Assembly: GCA_946411635.1 (NCBI GenBank)
Contig: CAMKES010000001.1
Location: forward strand, 67,168-131,167
Source: an uncultured Clostridia bacterium
Lineage (GTDB): Bacteria > Bacillota > Clostridia > Christensenellales > CAG-138
DNA: 64,000 bases
Reading direction: 5' to 3'
Part shown: one piece after another, positions 43,835 to 53,599 of the stretch
Layout of the letters: each line of letters opens with the position of its first letter
How positions within the stretch are numbered: position 1 is the stretch's first letter
The notes under the pieces: model-generated
Databases searched by the model: none
The model's input: the letters and a program-made list of their open reading frames with translations, nothing else
What the model was told of the DNA's origin: nothing
Position numbers and translations under genes: made by a program

Positions 43835-43862
43835 AAAAAAGCCCCGCAAACGCGGGGCTTTT
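43835..43862. terminator. bidirectional terminator
   Basis: AAGCCCCGC / GCGGGGCTT stem with an AAAC loop; T-runs on both strands. It ends the zinc-ribbon protein gene on the minus strand. Confidence 0.85.
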
Positions 43863-43873
43863 GTGCGGATGGA

Positions 43874-44692
43874 TTACCAGCCGTAGGAGCTGTAAGCGGC
43901 TCTCAAAGCCGACTTGATGCTCGCGCCGACGCCGGCCTGCATGAACAGGTAAGCGACCAGCACGACGAGGAACGCGACGACCAGGAACGTAAGGATGAAG
44001 ACCAGGAACTTGACTTCGCCCTTTTCGGAATTCTTCCGGACTGCGAAGTAGAGCAGGAAGACCTGCATCAGCAGCGCCGCCGCGAGGAACGGGATGATGA
44101 GGACGCCCCAGAGGAGACCGAGCAGCATGTTGAGAACGCAGACGATCGTGACCGGGATCGTGGAATACGCAACGGTGTTCAGCGCGCCGATGACAGGCTG
44201 ATTGCCGCGGTGGAAGATCTTTTCAAGAAGCAGATATGCGCCGAAAACGATCGCATTTGCAAGGATCGAAACCAGCAGACCGAACAGCAGGAAGAATCCG
44301 AAGTTGAACATCTGACCCATTCCGGAAGCGCCCATAACGGAGGCATACTCCGATACGCTTGCACCGGCTGCGCTGGCGATCGGCCCGAGAATGAGACCGA
44401 AAACGCTCAGAACGAACTGGCCGGGATTCAGCGCGAACGAAAGCGCAAAGAACAGGACGTTTGCACCGAGCAGGATCGACCATTCATGCGTCTTGCTTTC
44501 GCCGACGATGGAAAGACCGGCTTCGGGCTTCGGCGAGAAGAACGCCTTGATCGCGTTCAGAAGGTTCGTAAAGATCTGGGGCGTGGGCTGCGCGGTCTTC
44601 TGGACCGGCGCCTTGCCCGCAACGGGCGCGCCGCAGTTTCTGCAGAACGTGGAATCGTCCGGGATCTGGGATCCGCATTTTTGACAGAACAT
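43874..44692 (-). CDS. zinc-ribbon membrane protein (Yip1-like)
   Basis: This 272-residue protein starts with a zinc ribbon MFCQKCGSQIPDDSTFCRNCG (two CxxC pairs at residues 3-6 and 18-21). A Pro/Gln linker follows, then five or so membrane helices between about 75 and 265, in a layout like Yip1-domain proteins. The start at 44692 has AAGGAGA upstream and places the ribbon at the very N-terminus. The function is unknown; such proteins are common in Firmicutes. Confidence 0.7.
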   Translation of the reverse strand: MFCQKCGSQIPDDSTFCRNCGAPVAGKAPVQKTAQPTPQIFTNLLNAIKAFFSPKPEAGLSIVGESKTHEWSILLGANVLFFALSFALNPGQFVLSVFGLILGPIASAAGASVSEYASVMGASGMGQMFNFGFFLLFGLLVSILANAIVFGAYLLLEKIFHRGNQPVIGALNTVAYSTIPVTIVCVLNMLLGLLWGVLIIPFLAAALLMQVFLLYFAVRKNSEKGEVKFLVFILTFLVVAFLVVLVAYLFMQAGVGASIKSALRAAYSSYGW

Positions 44693-44749
44693 ATCATTTC
44701 TCCTTATCGTCAAATACTCGCGGACCGATACCCCGTCCGCTATGAAAAT

Positions 44750-44778
44750 ATTATATCATGCGTTTTTCTTCGATGCAA
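44750..44778 (-). promoter_or_regulatory. promoter of the zinc-ribbon membrane protein gene
   Basis: On the minus strand TTGCAT (44773-44778) and TATAAT (44750-44755) are 17 bp apart. Confidence 0.65.
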
Positions 44779-44968
44779 CAGAAAAAAAGAGAATCGCACG
44801 AAATCCGATGCGCTTTTCGACGGAAAAACGACTTTTGCCCGGGCGCGGCGCTAAAATTCGTAATTTCGTAACAATCCGTTCGATTTTTTTTTGCAAATTC
44901 GGGTTATAATGAAGAAAAATAATAGGATGCGCGGAACGTGTCCTTTTTTCGGAACGGGAGGAAACGGT

Positions 44969-45283
44969 ATGCATATTGCTCTTGGTATTATTATGATCCT
45001 GATCGCGCTGGTTCTCGGCTTTTTCGGTTACATGATCGCCATGCGCGGCAAATACGCACTGATCACCAACTACGTCATGGAGCGTCACGCCGGCAAGGTT
45101 GACAGCGCGTATGCGCAGCGCGTCGGCTGGATCGAGCTGTTCGGAGCGGTCTATTTCCTGCTGTTCGGCATTCTTGCGCTGTGCTTATCGGACCCCTTTG
45201 CGCTGGCGGTGTTCATCATCGGCATCGTACTGTTCGCCGCGGCGGCGATTCTGAACTTCCTGCTCGGCAAGCGCATGAACTGA
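44969..45283 (+). CDS. small membrane protein, DUF3784-like
   Basis: This 104-residue membrane protein has three helices (about 3-24, 52-72 and 76-98) and a short cytosolic loop NYVMERHAGKVDSAYAQRVG. Size and layout resemble DUF3784 proteins of Firmicutes. GGGAGGAA precedes the ATG at 44969; the earlier in-frame start lacks a site. The function is unknown. Confidence 0.65.
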   Translation: MHIALGIIMILIALVLGFFGYMIAMRGKYALITNYVMERHAGKVDSAYAQRVGWIELFGAVYFLLFGILALCLSDPFALAVFIIGIVLFAAAAILNFLLGKRMN

Positions 45284-45300
45284 TTCGGGCCCTTCGTTTC

Positions 45301-45332
45301 GGAGACGTTTATTCGGCGTCTCCGTTTTTTTG
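45301..45332 (+). terminator. terminator of the DUF3784-like gene
   Basis: CGGAGACG / CGTCTCCG stem with a nine-base loop and seven T residues. Confidence 0.85.
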
Positions 45333-45374
45333 TTGCCGCAGAGGAAAAATATCGCGGATCCCGAAAGAAAACGC

Positions 45375-45403
45375 TTGCTTTTTGAGAGACGCGATGATAC
45401 AAT
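45375..45403 (+). promoter_or_regulatory. promoter of the SAM riboswitch-metK transcript
   Basis: TTGCTT (45375-45380) and TACAAT (45398-45403), 17 bp spacer, about 20 bp before the riboswitch. Confidence 0.7.
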
Positions 45404-45423
45404 ACCCCCGAAAAAAGAATAGC

Positions 45424-45547
45424 CTTATCAAGAGTGACGGAGGGACGGGCCCTGTGAAGTCCGGCAACCTGCAGACGCAAGGTGCCAATTCCCGCAGCGT
45501 AAGCTGAAAGATGAGATGCATAAAAGCTCATCTCGGTGAGCTTTTTT
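45424..45547 (+). ncRNA. SAM-I (S-box) riboswitch with its expression platform
   Basis: The conserved S-box core is present: CTTATCAAGAGTGACGGAGG, then GGGCCCTGTGAAGTCCGGCAA, then AAGGTGCCAATTCC and GAAAGATGAG. P1 pairs CTTATC (45424-45429) with GATGAG (45510-45515). The terminator is AAAAGCTCA / TGAGCTTTT (45522-45545). The P1 3' strand AGATGAG can instead pair with CTCATCT (45527-45533), forming the antiterminator. SAM binding should therefore switch metK off. Confidence 0.97.
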
Positions 45548-45575
45548 GTTTGTCGGTAAGGCGGAAAGAGGAGTT

Positions 45576-46766
45576 ATGAGAAAATCGTATTTCACCAGTG
45601 AATCGGTCACGATCGGGCATCCCGACAAGATCTGCGACCAGATCAGCGACGCCGTGCTCGACGCGATCATCGAACAGGACCCCAACGCGCGCGTTGCGTG
45701 CGAGACCGCCTGCACGACCGGCCTTGTGCTCGTCATGGGCGAGATCACCACGGAATGCTACGTGGACATCCAGAGCATCGTCAGAAAGACTGTCTGCGAC
45801 ATCGGCTACAACCGCGCGAAGTTCGGCTTTGACGGCAGCACCTGCGGCGTGATCGTGGCGCTCGACGCGCAGTCGGACGACATTGCGCTCGGCGTCGACC
45901 GTTCGCTCGAAAGCAGGCAGGGGCTCGACGCGGATCCCATGGACACCGGCGCGGGCGATCAGGGCATGATGTTCGGCTACGCCTGCGACGAAACGCCGAT
46001 CCTGATGCCGCTGCCGATCGACCTTGCGCACGCGCTCACGCGCAAGCTCACGAAGGTCCGGCAGAACGGTACGCTTCCGTATCTGCGCCCCGACGGCAAA
46101 GCGCAGGTGACCGTCGAGTATGACGGCGACAGTCCCGTGCATATCGATACCGTCGTTCTGTCCACACAGCACGACGAGCACGTCACGCACGAACAGCTCG
46201 AGCGCGATATGCTCGAATTCGTCATCCGTCCCGCGCTGCCCGCGGCGATGTTCGACGAAAAGACGCGCGTGCTCGTGAACCCGACCGGCCGCTTCGTCAT
46301 CGGCGGACCGCAGGGCGACTCGGGGCTCACCGGCCGCAAGATCATCGTCGACACCTACGGCGGCTATGCCCGTCACGGCGGCGGCGCGTTCTCCGGCAAG
46401 GATCCGACGAAGGTCGACCGCAGCGCGTGCTACATGGCGCGCTACGCCGCGAAGAACGTCGTTGCGGCAAAGCTCGCGCGCCGCTGCGAGCTGCAGGTCG
46501 CGTATGCGATCGGCGTCGCGAAGCCGGTCTCCGTCCGCGTCGATACCTTCGGCACCGGCGTCGTTCCGGACGAAGTGCTTGAGCAGGCGGTCAAAGCGGT
46601 GTTCGATTTCCGGCCGAAGGCGATCATCGAATCGCTGGACCTGCGCCGTCCGATCTATCAGCAGACCGCAAAGAACGGGCACTTCGGCAATCCCGACTTC
46701 CCGTGGGAAAAGACCGACCGCGCGGACGCGCTGCTTTCCGCCGTCGAACGCCTCAAAAACGCGTAA
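45576..46766 (+). CDS. metK: S-adenosylmethionine synthetase
   Basis: This 396-residue enzyme makes SAM from methionine and [25 protein letters not shown] opens the N-domain, [12 protein letters not shown] lies near residue 128, and the ATP loop [19 protein letters not shown] at about 269-287. [15 protein letters not shown] is near the end. The length is standard. AGAGGAG precedes the ATG at 45576. Product feedback is provided by the upstream riboswitch. Confidence 0.98.
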   Translation: MRKSYFTSESVTIGHPDKICDQISDAVLDAIIEQDPNARVACETACTTGLVLVMGEITTECYVDIQSIVRKTVCDIGYNRAKFGFDGSTCGVIVALDAQSDDIALGVDRSLESRQGLDADPMDTGAGDQGMMFGYACDETPILMPLPIDLAHALTRKLTKVRQNGTLPYLRPDGKAQVTVEYDGDSPVHIDTVVLSTQHDEHVTHEQLERDMLEFVIRPALPAAMFDEKTRVLVNPTGRFVIGGPQGDSGLTGRKIIVDTYGGYARHGGGAFSGKDPTKVDRSACYMARYAAKNVVAAKLARRCELQVAYAIGVAKPVSVRVDTFGTGVVPDEVLEQAVKAVFDFRPKAIIESLDLRRPIYQQTAKNGHFGNPDFPWEKTDRADALLSAVERLKNA

Positions 46767-46863
46767 GCGCGGCGAAAAGAGACGGTCGTGACGCGCATCC
46801 CGTGTCATCCTGAGTCGATTATCGACGAATGATCTTGAAAAAACGCTTTGATTGCATCGGCGC

Positions 46864-46897
46864 AAAAAAACAGCCCCGTATCGCGCGGGGCTGTTTT
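46864..46897. terminator. terminator between metK and the Fn3 protein genes
   Basis: CAGCCCCG / CGGGGCTG stem; seven T residues follow on the minus strand and four on the plus strand. Confidence 0.8.
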
Positions 46898-46904
46898 GCG
46901 TTCA

Positions 46905-47957
46905 TTACGGTTTGCAGTGACCGCAGGGAGAGTAGCCGCTGTCGATCAAAGCGCTTCGGGTTCCTTCGTACGTTGCTTTATTCTTGTCGGCGATTCTCTT
47001 AACGTCTTTACAAGACGGATTATGGAACTTATGCGTCGATGTGTTGAGAATATAGACCTTTGTCTTCTCATTCGTTTTGACGTTCGACCATTTTCCGTAA
47101 TATTTTGTCCCTTCGAAAACGTGATAGGATCGGACTCGGACATAATAGATTGTATTATCGTTCAGACCCGTGATTGTTTTCTGATCCGTTTTCGGATCTG
47201 AAATGGTGACCGTATTGACGTTCTTTGTAAATGCCGAATCCGTTGCGGTCTGCAGCTGATATCCGGTAAAATGCGAACTCGCGCTCCATTTGGCAGTTAA
47301 TTTCTTCGATCCGGGGGTAACGGAGATCAACTCGCGCGTAGTAATGCGTACGGTTGTTTTTAACGGACCGACGAGCCCCAGATTATAATTATCCATCGGG
47401 TCGTCATAATATGCTTTTATTCCATATTGATACCGCGTTCCCGCATATACCTTCGTATCGGTCCACGATGTTGAAGTCGTATTGTTCCACCGAAGAAAAT
47501 CGGTCCATCCGTTCGTTGCACTGCTCCAGGCACGACGATAAATAACATATCCCCGGGCGCCCTTTACGGAAGACCATTTGATTTGAATCCCATTATCCGT
47601 GTTCTCAACGCTGGTTGAAGCAGTAGGAGGCAGATAGATTTTGAACCACAGGGTCTTTTTTTTGCCGGTTTCCTTGACGGTTACATCAACCAACGCGTTC
47701 CCGGGATACGTATTGTTCCGATATGACAGCGTATACTCCGAAGCATTCAACAACCGACCGTTGTACGATACGATGACAGGCGGAGTCAGACTCGACCCGG
47801 TATAGACGACGTAAGGGGTTGTTCCTTTATATTTGACATATGCCGGATCAAATGATACGGAGACAGTATCCGTTGCAGCGGCGTCTGCCGTAGTCGGATG
47901 CACGATCACGGCCGAAACCAGCAAAATCAACAAAAGAACAGACAACGCTTTTTTCAT
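46905..47957 (-). CDS. secreted Fn3 protein with a C-terminal Cys/His module
   Basis: This 350-residue exported protein has a signal peptide (1-27), a beta module (KYKGTTPYVVYTGSSLTPPV type), two fibronectin III-like modules (about 112-205 and 207-295), and a short C-terminal module with HNPSCKDVKRI and SPCGHCKP. That pattern resembles the Ada-type zinc site appended to secreted nucleases in Firmicutes. No nuclease domain is present here. The first three modules closely match the C-terminal part of the neighbouring 1001-residue protein, and the gene follows it by 12 nt. Confidence 0.75.
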   Translation of the reverse strand: MKKALSVLLLILLVSAVIVHPTTADAAATDTVSVSFDPAYVKYKGTTPYVVYTGSSLTPPVIVSYNGRLLNASEYTLSYRNNTYPGNALVDVTVKETGKKKTLWFKIYLPPTASTSVENTDNGIQIKWSSVKGARGYVIYRRAWSSATNGWTDFLRWNNTTSTSWTDTKVYAGTRYQYGIKAYYDDPMDNYNLGLVGPLKTTVRITTRELISVTPGSKKLTAKWSASSHFTGYQLQTATDSAFTKNVNTVTISDPKTDQKTITGLNDNTIYYVRVRSYHVFEGTKYYGKWSNVKTNEKTKVYILNTSTHKFHNPSCKDVKRIADKNKATYEGTRSALIDSGYSPCGHCKP

Positions 47958-47969
47958 GGTATAAACCCC

Positions 47970-50900
47970 TTATTTCGTCTTCGCGTAGATCACGTTCGAC
48001 CAGCCGCCGTAATAGGTCGTGCTCTGGAACACGTGATACGAGCGTACGCGCACGTAGTAAGTCGTCTTTGCCTTCAGGTCCTTGATGACGCGCTGCGTCG
48101 TCTTCGGATTGGAGATCGTGATCGTCTTCAGACCCGCGCTGAACGAGGCGTTCGTCGCGTACTGCACCTGATAGCCGGTGAACTTCGAGCTCGCTTCCCA
48201 CTTGACGGTCAGCTGCTTCGTGCCGGGCGTCACGGAAATGAGCTTGCGCGTGGTGATGCGCACGGTCGTCTTGAGCGGGCCGACCATACCGAGGTTATAG
48301 TTGTCCATCGCGCCGCCGATCGTTGCGCCTGTGACCGGGTCGGTCCGCTGCGTGAAGTACGCCTTCACGCCGTACTGATAGCGCGTGCCGGCATAGACCT
48401 TGGTGTCGGTCCAGCTCGTTGCCGTCGTGTTGTTCCAGCGCTCGAACGACGTCCAGCCGGAGGAGGAGAGGTTCCACGCGCGGCGGTAGATGACGTAGCC
48501 CGCGGCGCCGGGGACCGCTTTCCAGCTGATCTTGACGCCGTCGTTCACGTTCGCGACCGTCGTGGTCGTCGTGGGCGGCATATAGATCTTGAAGAACACG
48601 CGGTTCTCGCTGCCCGTCGCTTTCATGGTGACCACGGCGTAGCCGGTTCCGGGCTGCTCGTTTTCGAGGTACGAGACCGTGTAATCCGAGGCCGGGATCA
48701 GGTTGCTGTCCTTGTCCCGGACGATAACGCCGGGCGCAGCGGGCGAGCCGTCGAACACGACGTACGGGGTCGTGCCTTTGAACTCCACGTCGTCGGGATC
48801 CATCGCGACGGTAAACGAATCGTCCGCGATCGTGAATGCCGGGCTGGATGCATACAGATAGCAGAAATCGAACCCGGTTGTCGTATAGTCGTCCGCCGTC
48901 CAGGTCTGCCCGTCGACGACGACCGTCGGCCCGTCGGCAATAACGTATTCCTCGCCGCCGTCGTCGATGCGGATCTGACAGGAGAACCGCCACGTACCGG
49001 GCGTGAACGTGTCGCTATAGAAAGCATGAACCCACTCATCGCCGTCTTTATAATACCAGCCGCCCATGCCGGTTTCAAAATACGACGGAAGGCCCTCCGA
49101 AACGGTGAACTCCGGATGTTCGATCGTATTCCCGGCGACCGCCATTGTCTTCATATCGCTCGATGCAACGATCTTCGAGATCTGGGTTTTATCCTCTTTC
49201 CTTTTCGCGGTCTTGTAGACGCCGATCTCGATCTCCGCGTAGTCCCCGGCGTCGTCCGTCACGCGTACGACAAGATTGCTGTTTTTTCCGGTTTGATAGG
49301 GCGTTCCGCTGATCGTGCCGTCCGCGGAGACGTCGACCCAATCGGGGCCGGAGGTTTTGCTGAACGTATAGGGCGGCGTGCCGCCGTCAACCGATCCTGC
49401 GACGGAGAAGGGCGTGATCGGCTCATTGACGTAGTTGTAATCGATATAGTAAGAACTGAGTTTGTTGAAGATCAGTTCGCCGCCTCCGGTGATCGTGTAT
49501 ACAGGGCTGGTAGCGTAGGTATAGCAGTAGGTGTCGGAGATACTGGCATGGCCGGTTCCGCTCCACTCGACGCCGTTGACCTTAACGGTCGGGCGGTAGG
49601 AGAACGAATACCGGTCGCCGCCGTCGTCGATGCGGATCTGGCAGGAAAACCGCCATTCGCCGGCAGTGAACTGTCCGGAGGAGATGCGGGTCCACTCGCC
49701 GTCGATCAGCTTGGACCAGCCGCCCATGCCGGTTTCAAAGTATCCGGGTTCACCGCCCGTGACCGTGAACTCCGGCGCCTTGATATCATCGCCGTAGACG
49801 GGGACTTCGTCGATATTTGAATTCGCGGTCAGCGTATCGATGACCTCGTGCGGATGGTCGGAATCGAAGATCTTGAAATGATGATACGCTTCGCCGCAAT
49901 ACCGGTTGATGCCGTAAACGTAGATATCGCCGTATCCGGGCTCAACATTGTTGTAATAGCTGACGACGTAATCCGTTCCTTCGGCCAGCAGTTCACCGTT
50001 ACAGACGATCTGAAGATTGGACTGTGTGAGCGGAGAACCGGTGTAGTTCATCGGCTCGACGCCGAGAAACTCCGCCTGATAGAGGTCCTCCTTGCTCATG
50101 ATCTTATAGGAGACCCAGACGTGCTCGATGCCGTCCTCGTCGAGATACGGCGCTTCGATGATCGTATCGTCGTCGCCGTTGACGGTGAACTGCTGGTCCT
50201 CGTGCCAATGACAGCCGGGCGCGAGACCGACGTCGAAGGTGATGTAGTACGGATCCATCGGGACGAGATATTCCTCGCTCTCGTTCAGATACCAGGGCTC
50301 GCCCGGATCGTCCGAAAAACCGGTGTAGCCGGAATCGGTATCCACGTACCAGCCCTCCGACGCGTCTCCGGAATACGCGTCAAAATAGCTTGGGCCGCGT
50401 CTCGACCGGATCGAGTTCAGGAACGACTGATACGCTTCCGCGCCTGTCATCCGGTCGGAGACCAGGGGAAAATCGGCGGTGGAATAATGCAGATCGATGG
50501 TTTCCGGCGTCGTGCCGAGATAGAAGCTTGTGCCGTAGTTGATGCGATCGTTGCTTCGTGAAAACGCCGTGAACGGCCTCCCGCCGAGGCTAATCTCATA
50601 AAGAGATCCGCCGTATGAAAAATAGGTCTCGTAATCGATCTGGTAATCCGAGCTCATGGTTTGCACGCTTACGACGAGCGTCCATACGCCCTCCGTGAAC
50701 GAGTGACCGGAATAGTAGGTTTCATTGGTCGTCTCGTTGTACCAGTACGTCTGGACCTTCAGCGCGGACGTGTATCCGGTCGGGATCGTGCTGGTGACCT
50801 TGATGTAAGGCTCGTTCGGATAGAACAGCGGATCGCCGACGACCGGCGTGGGAATGTCCTCGCTGATCGACAGCGTGAACGCCTGAATGGTCGTTTCCGC

Positions 50901-50975
50901 TTTGGCCGTTTCGACCGCGGGCATCAGCACGAGAAGCATCAGAACGGAAAGAAGAACGGAAAGGGTGCGTTTCAA
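47970..50975 (-). CDS. large secreted multidomain protein (Ig-like and Fn3 modules)
   Basis: This 1001-residue exported protein has no evident catalytic motif. The signal peptide ends near VETAKA. Three related beta modules are recognised, two with a GYFETGMGGW...WRFSCQIRIDDGG core (about 410-525 and 620-730). Between them is a putative Ig/cadherin-like module (PPYTF...DGTISGTPYQTG). Two Fn3 modules end the protein. The start is TTG at 50975: AAGGAGG lies eight bases upstream and no ATG or GTG fits there. It is probably a surface or matrix protein, co-transcribed with the shorter paralogue at 46905. Confidence 0.75.
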   Translation of the reverse strand: MKRTLSVLLSVLMLLVLMPAVETAKAETTIQAFTLSISEDIPTPVVGDPLFYPNEPYIKVTSTIPTGYTSALKVQTYWYNETTNETYYSGHSFTEGVWTLVVSVQTMSSDYQIDYETYFSYGGSLYEISLGGRPFTAFSRSNDRINYGTSFYLGTTPETIDLHYSTADFPLVSDRMTGAEAYQSFLNSIRSRRGPSYFDAYSGDASEGWYVDTDSGYTGFSDDPGEPWYLNESEEYLVPMDPYYITFDVGLAPGCHWHEDQQFTVNGDDDTIIEAPYLDEDGIEHVWVSYKIMSKEDLYQAEFLGVEPMNYTGSPLTQSNLQIVCNGELLAEGTDYVVSYYNNVEPGYGDIYVYGINRYCGEAYHHFKIFDSDHPHEVIDTLTANSNIDEVPVYGDDIKAPEFTVTGGEPGYFETGMGGWSKLIDGEWTRISSGQFTAGEWRFSCQIRIDDGGDRYSFSYRPTVKVNGVEWSGTGHASISDTYCYTYATSPVYTITGGGELIFNKLSSYYIDYNYVNEPITPFSVAGSVDGGTPPYTFSKTSGPDWVDVSADGTISGTPYQTGKNSNLVVRVTDDAGDYAEIEIGVYKTAKRKEDKTQISKIVASSDMKTMAVAGNTIEHPEFTVSEGLPSYFETGMGGWYYKDGDEWVHAFYSDTFTPGTWRFSCQIRIDDGGEEYVIADGPTVVVDGQTWTADDYTTTGFDFCYLYASSPAFTIADDSFTVAMDPDDVEFKGTTPYVVFDGSPAAPGVIVRDKDSNLIPASDYTVSYLENEQPGTGYAVVTMKATGSENRVFFKIYMPPTTTTTVANVNDGVKISWKAVPGAAGYVIYRRAWNLSSSGWTSFERWNNTTATSWTDTKVYAGTRYQYGVKAYFTQRTDPVTGATIGGAMDNYNLGMVGPLKTTVRITTRKLISVTPGTKQLTVKWEASSKFTGYQVQYATNASFSAGLKTITISNPKTTQRVIKDLKAKTTYYVRVRSYHVFQSTTYYGGWSNVIYAKTK

Positions 50976-51028
50976 ATCGAAAACCTCCTTACTCCGCGAA
51001 CGAACGTTCGCATTTATATACACAATAC

Positions 51029-51057
51029 AGTATATATTATCAAAGAAACGATTGCAA
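51029..51057 (-). promoter_or_regulatory. promoter of the Fn3 protein operon
   Basis: On the minus strand TTGCAA (51052-51057) and TATACT (51029-51034) are 17 bp apart. The leader carries a small palindrome, GCGAAC-GAAC-GTTCGC (50996-51011). Confidence 0.65.
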
Positions 51058-51066
51058 GCGGAAAAC

Positions 51067-51091
51067 AAAAAAAGTCCCCTCGAAAGGGGAC
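51067..51091 (-). terminator. murF terminator
   Basis: GTCCCCT / AGGGGAC stem with a CGAA loop and seven T residues on the minus strand. Confidence 0.85.
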
Positions 51092-51101
51092 GGATGCGGC
51101 G

Positions 51102-52424
51102 TTACAGCGCCTTGATCGCGTCGACAACCGCCTTGAGATGCATGCCGTACGAGGCTTTGACGAGCACCGTGTCGCCGTCCTGCAAAAGCGCCGGAAGCCG
51201 TTCGATCAGCGCGTCGGCGGTTTCATACGCGTCCTGCGGATCGAACGCGGCGTTTTTTGCGAGCGATCCGACGGTGATCATGCGATCGATCCCGCAGCGC
51301 TTCGCGTACGCGCCGATGCGCGCGTGGAAGACGGGCGCGTCCGGTCCGAGCTCCAGCATGTCGCCGAAGATGCAGACCTTCCGTCCGCCCGCCGTTTTGA
51401 GCACGTCGAGCGCCGCCTCCATCGAGGTCGGATTGCAGTTGTAGGAGCCGTCGATGAGCGTGAACCGCGCGGTCCGCACGACGCCCGCGCGGCCCTCGTC
51501 GGGACGGAACGCCTCGAGCGCGAACAGCGCGTTTTCATCGGGCACGCCGAGCGTATGCGCGACGAGCAGCGCGGCGAGCGCGTTCAGCACCATATGCTTT
51601 CCCGCGACGGAAAGCCGGACCGGAAGGCGCTTTCCGAACAGCTCGGCGGTAAACGAGAGACCGTCCAGCCCGTGCTCGCAAAGGTCGACGGCGCGCGCCG
51701 TTACGCCCTCGGAGAAGCCGTACGTCAGCGCGTTCGGGATCGTGCGCAGATACTCGTCGTCGCCGTTCGCGACGATCGTCCCGCCGGGGCGCATGTGCCG
51801 GAGCATTTCGGTCTTGCCGCGGAAGATCCCCTCGCGCGAGCCGAAAAACTCGATGTGCGCTTCGCCGATGTTCGTGAACAGGCAGATCGTGGGCTGGGCG
51901 ACGCGCGCGATCGCGTCGATCTCGCCGAAGTGGTTCGTGCCGAGCTCCATGACGGAGACCTGATGCGTTTCGTTGATCGCGAGCACCGTGGTCGGCACGC
52001 CGGTCTGGTTGTTCAGATTCCCGACGGTCGCGTGCGTGCGGAACGTCGTTTCGAGCACCGCCTTGACCATCTGCTTCGTCGTGGTCTTGCCGACGCTGCC
52101 GGTGATGCACACGACGGGAATGTCGAACCGCTCGCGGTGCAGCTTTGCGGCGTTCTGATACGCAAGCACGGTGTCGTTCACGCGGATGTGCGGCGTGGGC
52201 ACTTCGGTGTCCGAAATGCTCAAAACCGCGCCCTTTTCCATCGCGTCCGGAATGAACCGGTGTCCGTCGAACGTGCCGCCGCGGATCGCCACGTAGCCCA
52301 TGCCGGGCGTAAGCGTACGCGTGTCGATGGTGAGCCCGTGCACGACGGGGTCGCCGAAGCCGGACGGCGCATACAGCGTGCCGCCCGTGGCGTCAAGCAG
52401 TTCCCGGATCGTAAAATCAGCCAT
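51102..52424 (-). CDS. murF: UDP-MurNAc-tripeptide-D-alanyl-D-alanine ligase
   Basis: This 440-residue Mur ligase joins D-Ala-D-Ala to the stem peptide. The ATP loop TGSVGKTTTKQM is at about 110-121, followed by NLNNQTGVPTTVL, ELGTNHFGEI near 158, and NIGEAHIEFFGS near 180. The C-domain has the DGSYNCNPTSMEAAL block near 325. It overlaps the ddl gene by eight bases, so the two consecutive steps of the pathway are translationally linked. Confidence 0.96.
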   Translation of the reverse strand: MADFTIRELLDATGGTLYAPSGFGDPVVHGLTIDTRTLTPGMGYVAIRGGTFDGHRFIPDAMEKGAVLSISDTEVPTPHIRVNDTVLAYQNAAKLHRERFDIPVVCITGSVGKTTTKQMVKAVLETTFRTHATVGNLNNQTGVPTTVLAINETHQVSVMELGTNHFGEIDAIARVAQPTICLFTNIGEAHIEFFGSREGIFRGKTEMLRHMRPGGTIVANGDDEYLRTIPNALTYGFSEGVTARAVDLCEHGLDGLSFTAELFGKRLPVRLSVAGKHMVLNALAALLVAHTLGVPDENALFALEAFRPDEGRAGVVRTARFTLIDGSYNCNPTSMEAALDVLKTAGGRKVCIFGDMLELGPDAPVFHARIGAYAKRCGIDRMITVGSLAKNAAFDPQDAYETADALIERLPALLQDGDTVLVKASYGMHLKAVVDAIKAL

Positions 52425-53454
52425 GGTTTTTTTCGAGCGACAGACGGATGATCGTGTCGCAGAGCTGTTCGTAGGAATATCCGACGACCGCCGCCTCCTG
52501 CGGGAGCAGGGAGGTCGGCGTCATGCCGGGCAGCGTGTTCGCTTCGAGACAGTACGCGTCGCCGGTTTCCGTCAGCAGGAAATCGATGCGTCCGTACACC
52601 GAGAGCCCGAGCAGCCGGAAGACCGAAAGCGCGATGCGCTGCAGCTTCTCCGTCGCTTCATCGGGGATCTCGGCGGGCGTGACCTCGCGCGCGGCGCCTG
52701 CCTGATACTTGTTTTTGTAATCGTAAAAGCCGTGGAGCGGAATGATCTCGATCGGCGGCAGCGCCGCTTCTCCGAGGATCCCGCAGGACAGCTCGCGTCC
52801 CTTGACGTATTCCTCGACGAGGATCGTGTTTTCCATGGAGAACGCGAGCTTCAGCGCGTCGTACAGATCCCTGCGCTCGGTCACGACGGACACGCCGATC
52901 GACGAACCGCCGTTGCAGGGCTTCACGACGCAGGGGAGCGGAAGCGAATCGGGGTCGAACGGCTCGCCCGCGCGCAGCAGAACGCCGCGCGGCGTCAGGA
53001 TCCCGGCGGACTCGAACATCTGCTTGCTGATCCATTTGTCCATTGCGTTGCGGCAGCCGGCCGCGCCGGAGCCCGTGTAGCGGATCCCGCGCGAATCAAA
53101 GAACGCCTGCAGCTTTCCGTTTTCGCCGCAGTCGCCGTGCAGCGCCATATAGACGATATCCGCCTGCGCGCACAGCTCCGGCACGTTGAGGCCGATGTAT
53201 TCATTGAATCCCGTTTTGCGGGAAAGCCGCAGCGCGTCGAGATCCGGCTCCGTTTCGCTCACGCGGAACGGGGGAAGCGGCTTTGCGCCTTCAAAGAGAT
53301 CCGTTTTGCCGTCCCAGTCGGGCAGACCGAAGAACAGATCCACCAGGATCGCCTTGTGCCCGAGGGAAAGAAGCGCGTTGCAGGCCATCGTGCCGCTCGA
53401 AAACGAAACGTCGCGCTCGGGAGAGAGACCGCCTGCCAAAACTACGATTTTCAT
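52417..53454 (-). CDS. ddl: D-alanine-D-alanine ligase
   Basis: This 345-residue ATP-grasp ligase makes the D-Ala-D-Ala dipeptide. ALHGDCGENGKLQAFF is near residue 90 (GENG where GEDG is common), CVVKPCNGGSSIGVS near 165, and EANTLPGMTPTSLLP near 305, carrying metal-binding residues. I take the ATG at 53454, eight bases after GAGG; a TTG six bases further upstream is less likely. It is first in the ddl-murF operon. Confidence 0.95.
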   Translation of the reverse strand: MKIVVLAGGLSPERDVSFSSGTMACNALLSLGHKAILVDLFFGLPDWDGKTDLFEGAKPLPPFRVSETEPDLDALRLSRKTGFNEYIGLNVPELCAQADIVYMALHGDCGENGKLQAFFDSRGIRYTGSGAAGCRNAMDKWISKQMFESAGILTPRGVLLRAGEPFDPDSLPLPCVVKPCNGGSSIGVSVVTERRDLYDALKLAFSMENTILVEEYVKGRELSCGILGEAALPPIEIIPLHGFYDYKNKYQAGAAREVTPAEIPDEATEKLQRIALSVFRLLGLSVYGRIDFLLTETGDAYCLEANTLPGMTPTSLLPQEAAVVGYSYEQLCDTIIRLSLEKNHG

Positions 53455-53476
53455 ATGCAATACCTCGCTACGTTAC

Positions 53477-53505
53477 TTTATACCATATTTTTCACGCTAT
53501 GACAA
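53477..53505 (-). promoter_or_regulatory. ddl-murF promoter
   Basis: On the minus strand TTGTCA (53500-53505) and TATAAA (53477-53482) are 17 bp apart. Confidence 0.65.
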
Positions 53506-53599
53506 CAGATTCTTGCGTTCCGGGTCAAAAATCGCGCGGATCCGCGTAAACTGTCGGGGATGCGCCGGGGCACGCCCGGCCGTCCGGAAAGGAGAGACC

